From assembly GCF_014200495.1 (NCBI RefSeq), contig NZ_JACHBY010000001.1, positions 186,001-250,000 on the forward strand: 64,000 nucleotides of DNA, in the 5' to 3' direction. The stretch's first letter is position 1. Every line of letters begins with the position of its first letter. A program made the translations under genes and the position numbers. Of the stretch, positions 60,796-64,000 are shown piece after piece. The notes beneath the pieces are model-generated. The model did no database searches and had not been told where the DNA came from. It saw nothing but the letters and a program-made list of their open reading frames with translations. This DNA comes from Mucilaginibacter geliditolerans. GTDB lineage: Bacteria > Bacteroidota > Bacteroidia > Sphingobacteriales > Sphingobacteriaceae.

Positions 60796-61330
60796 TAATA
60801 TAAACAAGTTGCCGGGAGCATTTATTTATATGGCTTGTGCAACTATTGGTTTATTGCCTTTTCATACCGTACGGATAGCCTTGTTACGGGCTTTAAAAGC
60901 TAAAATTGGCAAAAAAGTAGGTATTTATAGGGGATTTGAAGTAAGGAGTCCATGGAAACTGAAGATAGGCAATAGCAGTGTAATTGGTCATGGTGCATTG
61001 CTGGATGCACGGATGGGTTTAACAATTGGAGATAATGTGAACCTAAGTAACGAAGTGATGATATGGACCCTGCACCATGATTATAATACATTTGACTTTG
61101 CACAAACCGGCAAAGAAGTGATTATTGAAGATTATGTGTGGATATGTTCAAGGGCTGTTATTTTACCCGGGGTTACCATAGGTCGTGGTGCCGTGGTGGC
61201 TACGGGCGCTGTAGTAACACGTGATGTAAGTCCTTTTACTGTTGTTGGGGGGGTACCTGCAAAACCCATTGCCACGCGTAACCGTGAATTATCTTATGAT
61301 CTTGGAGATGGGGTTATCCCTATAATCTAG
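60776..61330 (+). CDS. hexapeptide-repeat acyltransferase
   Basis: A 184-residue left-handed beta-helix transferase. A hydrophobic N-terminus (PGAFIYMACATIGLLPFHTVRI) is followed by repeats (IGNSSVIGHGALLDARMGLTIGDNVNLSN) and the acceptor loop WTLHHDYNT. The end reads AVVATGAVVTRDVSPFTVVGGVPAKPIATR. The start may instead be the ATG at 60788, which shortens the overlap from 20 to 8 bases. It is the last plus-strand gene before the inverted acyltransferase gene. Confidence 0.86.
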   Translation: MLQNMDNNINKLPGAFIYMACATIGLLPFHTVRIALLRALKAKIGKKVGIYRGFEVRSPWKLKIGNSSVIGHGALLDARMGLTIGDNVNLSNEVMIWTLHHDYNTFDFAQTGKEVIIEDYVWICSRAVILPGVTIGRGAVVATGAVVTRDVSPFTVVGGVPAKPIATRNRELSYDLGDGVIPII

Positions 61331-61996
61331 TTAATATTTCCAGGTAATGTCACTTTTAAGCACACGCAGCGGGTTGCCTCCGTAAATGCATTTTTCTTCA
61401 ATTAATGTTTTAGTGATCATTGAATTAGCCGCAACTACACACCCTGATGGTATTACTGCTCCTTTTAAAATGGTGCATTTACATGCTACCCAAACATTAT
61501 CGCCAATAATGATCTCTTTGGGATGATTGAATTCTATTCCGTTTTCATCGTAAATATGATGAAAATCAGTATCCATAACCAGACTCTCCCATGAAATGCC
61601 ACTGTTTTTGCCAATACGAATTCTCTTTTGGGCGATAATGACACACTCCACACTCATATTAAAACCATCGCCTATAATCAATTGAGCATTCTTCATTACA
61701 TGAATTTTGCAGCCATGCATAATATAACTTCTGCCATTAAATATTACATCACCCTCAACCTCCCAAATAGCCCGCGACCGTTTAAAATCAGCTATTCCCA
61801 CTTTGCCATAGCCTATTTGAATAAGGCCCGTTTTGATAGGGCCATTAATTATTACTTGCCCCTTTACTTTATATAAAAAAACATTATTTGAAATAAGTAC
61901 CGGCAACCTGATAGCCATACCGAAAGGAAAGTACTTGAAATTGAAATATATGGTCTTTAGGTTAATACGGCCAAGCAACTTCAGTGCTTTGTTCAT
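61331..61996 (-). CDS. hexapeptide-repeat acyltransferase on the opposite strand
   Basis: A 221-residue left-handed beta-helix protein with repeats from about residue 50 to 205 (VIINGPIKTGLIQIGYGKVGI; IGDGFNMSVECVIIAQKRIRIGKNSGIS; VIPSGCVVAANSMITKTL) and the loop DTDFHHIYDENG. It is the only minus-strand gene among the 13 cluster genes and abuts its convergent neighbour with no spacer (stop codons at 61330 and 61331). It needs its own promoter in the 240-bp gap before the next glycosyltransferase gene. Confidence 0.86.
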   Translation of the reverse strand: MNKALKLLGRINLKTIYFNFKYFPFGMAIRLPVLISNNVFLYKVKGQVIINGPIKTGLIQIGYGKVGIADFKRSRAIWEVEGDVIFNGRSYIMHGCKIHVMKNAQLIIGDGFNMSVECVIIAQKRIRIGKNSGISWESLVMDTDFHHIYDENGIEFNHPKEIIIGDNVWVACKCTILKGAVIPSGCVVAANSMITKTLIEEKCIYGGNPLRVLKSDITWKY

Positions 61997-62153
61997 GTAA
62001 AATTCGTTTAGTATTTACTTTAATAATAAGTATAATTTTCATTGAATCCGGCATTTATACGATGTTCATTTTGTTCATAATTATTCCCTTATACAATATG
62101 TTCATATGGGCTTATAGTACTGAAAATCAGCGCTATTATTCGTAATATTAGTC

Positions 62154-62199
62154 ATGCTTAAATATTTATAGCCATCGGGTTGTAACATGATTTAAGCAT
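62154..62199. repeat. inverted repeat in the divergent promoter region
   Basis: ATGCTTAAAT (62154-62163) and ATTTAAGCAT (62190-62199) form 10-bp perfect arms with a 26-base gap, 38 bp before the DUF1972-type glycosyltransferase start. Upstream, the motif TGTTCAT occurs three times within 62060-62110. The region is a plausible operator or leader hairpin between two divergent genes. Confidence 0.45.
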
Positions 62200-62236
62200 A
62201 TAACTAAACCTATCATTTATTTAATAATAATACAAT

Positions 62237-63391
62237 ATGCGAGTAGCAATAATAGGCACGAGAGGGATACCTAATTATTACGGAGGCTTTGAACAATGTG
62301 CCGAATACCTGGCCGCCGGATTAGTAAAAAAGGGATATGAGGTTGTAGTATATAATTCGCATAATCATCCTTATCAGGATAAAGAGTGGAACGGTGTGAA
62401 GATACGCCATTGCTATGATCCCGAATATAAAATGGGAACAATAGGACAGTTCTTTTATGACCTGAATTGCATAAGGGATTTAAGAAAAGAGAAATATGAT
62501 ATTGTGCTGCAATTAGGCTACACCAGCAGTTCGGTATGGGGCTGGCTCTTACCAAGAAATACGGTTATTACCACTAACATGGATGGAATGGAATGGAAGA
62601 GGAGCAAATATTCCAAAAAAGTACAGAAGTTTTTAATGTTTGCTGAAAAACTGGCTGTAAAACATAGTGATCATTTAATTGCCGACTCAACCGGGATACA
62701 AAAATATTTGGATGAGAAATATGGTATAAAGCCTGTATACATTCCTTACGGTGCCGAACTATTTGAAACACCCGCTCCCGATGTACTTGAGGAATATCAC
62801 CTGGAACCATATACTTATGATATGCTTATTGCACGTATGGAGCCTGAGAACAGCATAGAAGCTATACTTGATGGGGTAGTTATAGCAAAAACCAACAGGC
62901 CGTTTCTGGTGGTGGGTTGTGTTAAGAATAAATTTGGTATTTATTTAGAGGAGAAATTCCGCGCCTATAAAAATATCAGGTTTTGTGGTGGAATTTACCA
63001 TATGGAAACCCTCAACAACCTTAGATATTACTCCAATCTATACTTTCATGGCCATACAGTAGGCGGTACTAATCCATCATTGTTAGAAGCAATGGCTTCC
63101 GGTAGTCTCATTTGTGCAAATGATAATCAGTTTAACCGTGCTATAGTAGGTGATGATGCATTGTATTTTTCATCAGCACGTGATGTAGCCTTTAATTTAC
63201 AGATGGTGAAGAAATGTACCGGTGCATTTGAGGCTATGATCGCAGCTAACATGGACAAGATACAACAGGTTTACAATTGCGAAAACATTGTTAATGCTTA
63301 CGCAACTCATTTTGAAGCCATAGCTATAAGGCCACAAAGTGTAAACCCAATGCCACTAAGGGGCGAAACAGTATCACTTATGTTAGATTAA
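62237..63391 (+). CDS. glycosyltransferase with N-terminal DUF1972 (rhamnosyltransferase-like)
   Basis: A 384-residue GT-B enzyme. The start MRVAIIGTRGIPNYYGGFEQ is the DUF1972 signature seen in capsule rhamnosyl- and galactosyltransferases; TNMDGMEWKRSKYS and ADSTGIQKYL follow. The donor half contains ARMEPENSIEAILDG and GGTNPSLLEAMASG with the conserved Glu. It begins a second transcription unit of the cluster and is followed three bp later by the export-lipoprotein gene, so the two are coupled. Confidence 0.92.
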   Translation: MRVAIIGTRGIPNYYGGFEQCAEYLAAGLVKKGYEVVVYNSHNHPYQDKEWNGVKIRHCYDPEYKMGTIGQFFYDLNCIRDLRKEKYDIVLQLGYTSSSVWGWLLPRNTVITTNMDGMEWKRSKYSKKVQKFLMFAEKLAVKHSDHLIADSTGIQKYLDEKYGIKPVYIPYGAELFETPAPDVLEEYHLEPYTYDMLIARMEPENSIEAILDGVVIAKTNRPFLVVGCVKNKFGIYLEEKFRAYKNIRFCGGIYHMETLNNLRYYSNLYFHGHTVGGTNPSLLEAMASGSLICANDNQFNRAIVGDDALYFSSARDVAFNLQMVKKCTGAFEAMIAANMDKIQQVYNCENIVNAYATHFEAIAIRPQSVNPMPLRGETVSLMLD

Positions 63392-63394
63392 ACA

Positions 63395-64000
63395 ATGGAT
63401 ATGAGTAGGAGAGTACTGAATCATCATTTACAATTCGTTTTATCAATATCATCAATTTTGTTGTTATTTAGTTCATGCTCCTATAAGCAGGATCAGGTGC
63501 TTTTTGAAGGTAATACGCAAACAACTGCGAGTATTAGTCCTGCAACAATCTATCGTATTAAGCCACAGGATATATTACAGGTCAGGAATCTGCAAAACGT
63601 AAAATACATTGTTGATGACGCGCCATCAAACTCATCTTCTTCGCCATCAGCAGCAAACGCTGATAACCAAACTTACCAGGTAGAAGAAGACAGCACGGTT
63701 GGTCTGCCTGTTTTAGGCAATGTGAAAATTGCCGGTTTAACCCGATATGAAGCTGAGAAAAAGATAGCTTATCTATATGGCAAAACACTGTTAAAGGACC
63801 CGGTTATACAGGTTAAAATACTCAATTTAAAGGTTACGTTAATGGGTGAAGTTAAAACACCTGGCAACTATCCGCTATTAAAAGATAAAACTACATTAAC
63901 AGAAGTACTTGGTGAAGCCGGAGGACTTACCAGCAAAGCTGATGAAAAAAACATCAAGATCATTCGTGGGCCCCAGGAAAACCCACAGGTAACCGAAATT
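63395..64000 (+). CDS. Wza-like polysaccharide export lipoprotein, 3' partial
   Basis: At least 202 residues, open to the right edge. A signal sequence ends in the lipobox FSSCS (Cys about residue 29). TIYRIKPQDILQVRN (about 52-66) begins the polysaccharide-export domain; GLPVLGNVKIAGLTRYEAEKKI (about 105) completes it, and LMGEVKTPGNYPLLKDKTTLTEVLGEAGGL (about 147) is the first SLBB domain. It would form the outer-membrane exit pore working with the Wzc-like protein at the other end of the cluster. It starts three bases after the glycosyltransferase stop. Confidence 0.93.
   Translation, partial: MDMSRRVLNHHLQFVLSISSILLLFSSCSYKQDQVLFEGNTQTTASISPATIYRIKPQDILQVRNLQNVKYIVDDAPSNSSSSPSAANADNQTYQVEEDSTVGLPVLGNVKIAGLTRYEAEKKIAYLYGKTLLKDPVIQVKILNLKVTLMGEVKTPGNYPLLKDKTTLTEVLGEAGGLTSKADEKNIKIIRGPQENPQVTEI

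Noticed and set aside
1..64000. CRISPR arrays, tRNA/rRNA genes, insertion sequences, prophage genes
   Set aside because: No regularly spaced repeats, no cloverleaf or rRNA-like stretch and no transposase, integrase or phage structural motif was recognised on either strand; short RNAs could still be missed by eye.

Overview
The window looks like chromosomal DNA of a Sphingobacteriaceae-type Bacteroidete (Mucilaginibacter/Pedobacter-like; the genus is inferred from gene content and style). The evidence is a SusC/SusD pair, Bacteroidete -7 promoter elements of the form TAnnTTTG, A-rich leaders in place of strong Shine-Dalgarno sites, many periplasmic CAZymes, and moderate-to-low GC. I see 55 protein genes, two of them cut by the window edges, and no rRNA, tRNA, CRISPR array, transposase or phage gene.

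Region 1 (1-15 kb) is mixed metabolism. It holds a vanadium haloperoxidase-type protein, a GH92 alpha-mannosidase, an aminotransferase/omega-amidase pair, a three-gene ABC importer with translationally coupled genes, an LLM flavin oxidoreductase, a leaderless S53 peptidase and a CE4-type deacetylase. Region 2 (14.4-19.9 kb) resembles an electrophile/quinone-stress cluster: AraC regulator, SDR, degenerate receiver domain, pirin, Crp-like regulator, GNAT, MhqD-like esterase and MhqO-like dioxygenase. The pirin and mhqO-like promoters share a 16-bp box placed exactly 25 bp upstream of a TAAATTTG element.

Region 3 (20-43 kb) is the most interesting part. It contains SusC/SusD, a complete mannose-family phosphotransferase operon (IIA, IIB, a fused IIC-IID, Enzyme I, HPr) ending in a NagB-like gene, a GH9 enzyme with a double-thioredoxin protein, a propeller/Y_Y_Y/LuxR transmembrane regulator, four secreted ThuA-like paralogues, a DUF4468-like protein and a copper amine oxidase. 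Five promoters in this stretch carry a direct-repeat box, GTAGTR-N5-GTAGKG, followed after exactly 30 bp by a -7-like element. They drive susC, the PTS operon, the GH9 operon, the first ThuA operon and the DUF4468-ThuA-amine oxidase operon. I read the region as one regulon for an amino-sugar-containing glycan, probably controlled by the LuxR-type regulator. The regulon is supported directly by sequence; the substrate and the identity of the regulator are inferences.

Region 4 (43-50 kb) has fructose-1,6-bisphosphatase translationally coupled to an Lrp/AsnC regulator, facing PEP carboxykinase (gluconeogenesis), then a GH30-like glycosidase and an NTF2-like/beta-lactamase-fold hydrolase. Region 5 (50.4-64 kb) is an exopolysaccharide cluster: a Wzc-like autokinase, Wzx flippase, O-antigen polymerase/ligase-like protein, four glycosyltransferases and five left-handed-beta-helix acyltransferases, ending in a Wza-like export lipoprotein that runs off the right edge. 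Most of its genes overlap or nearly touch, which suggests one long transcript.
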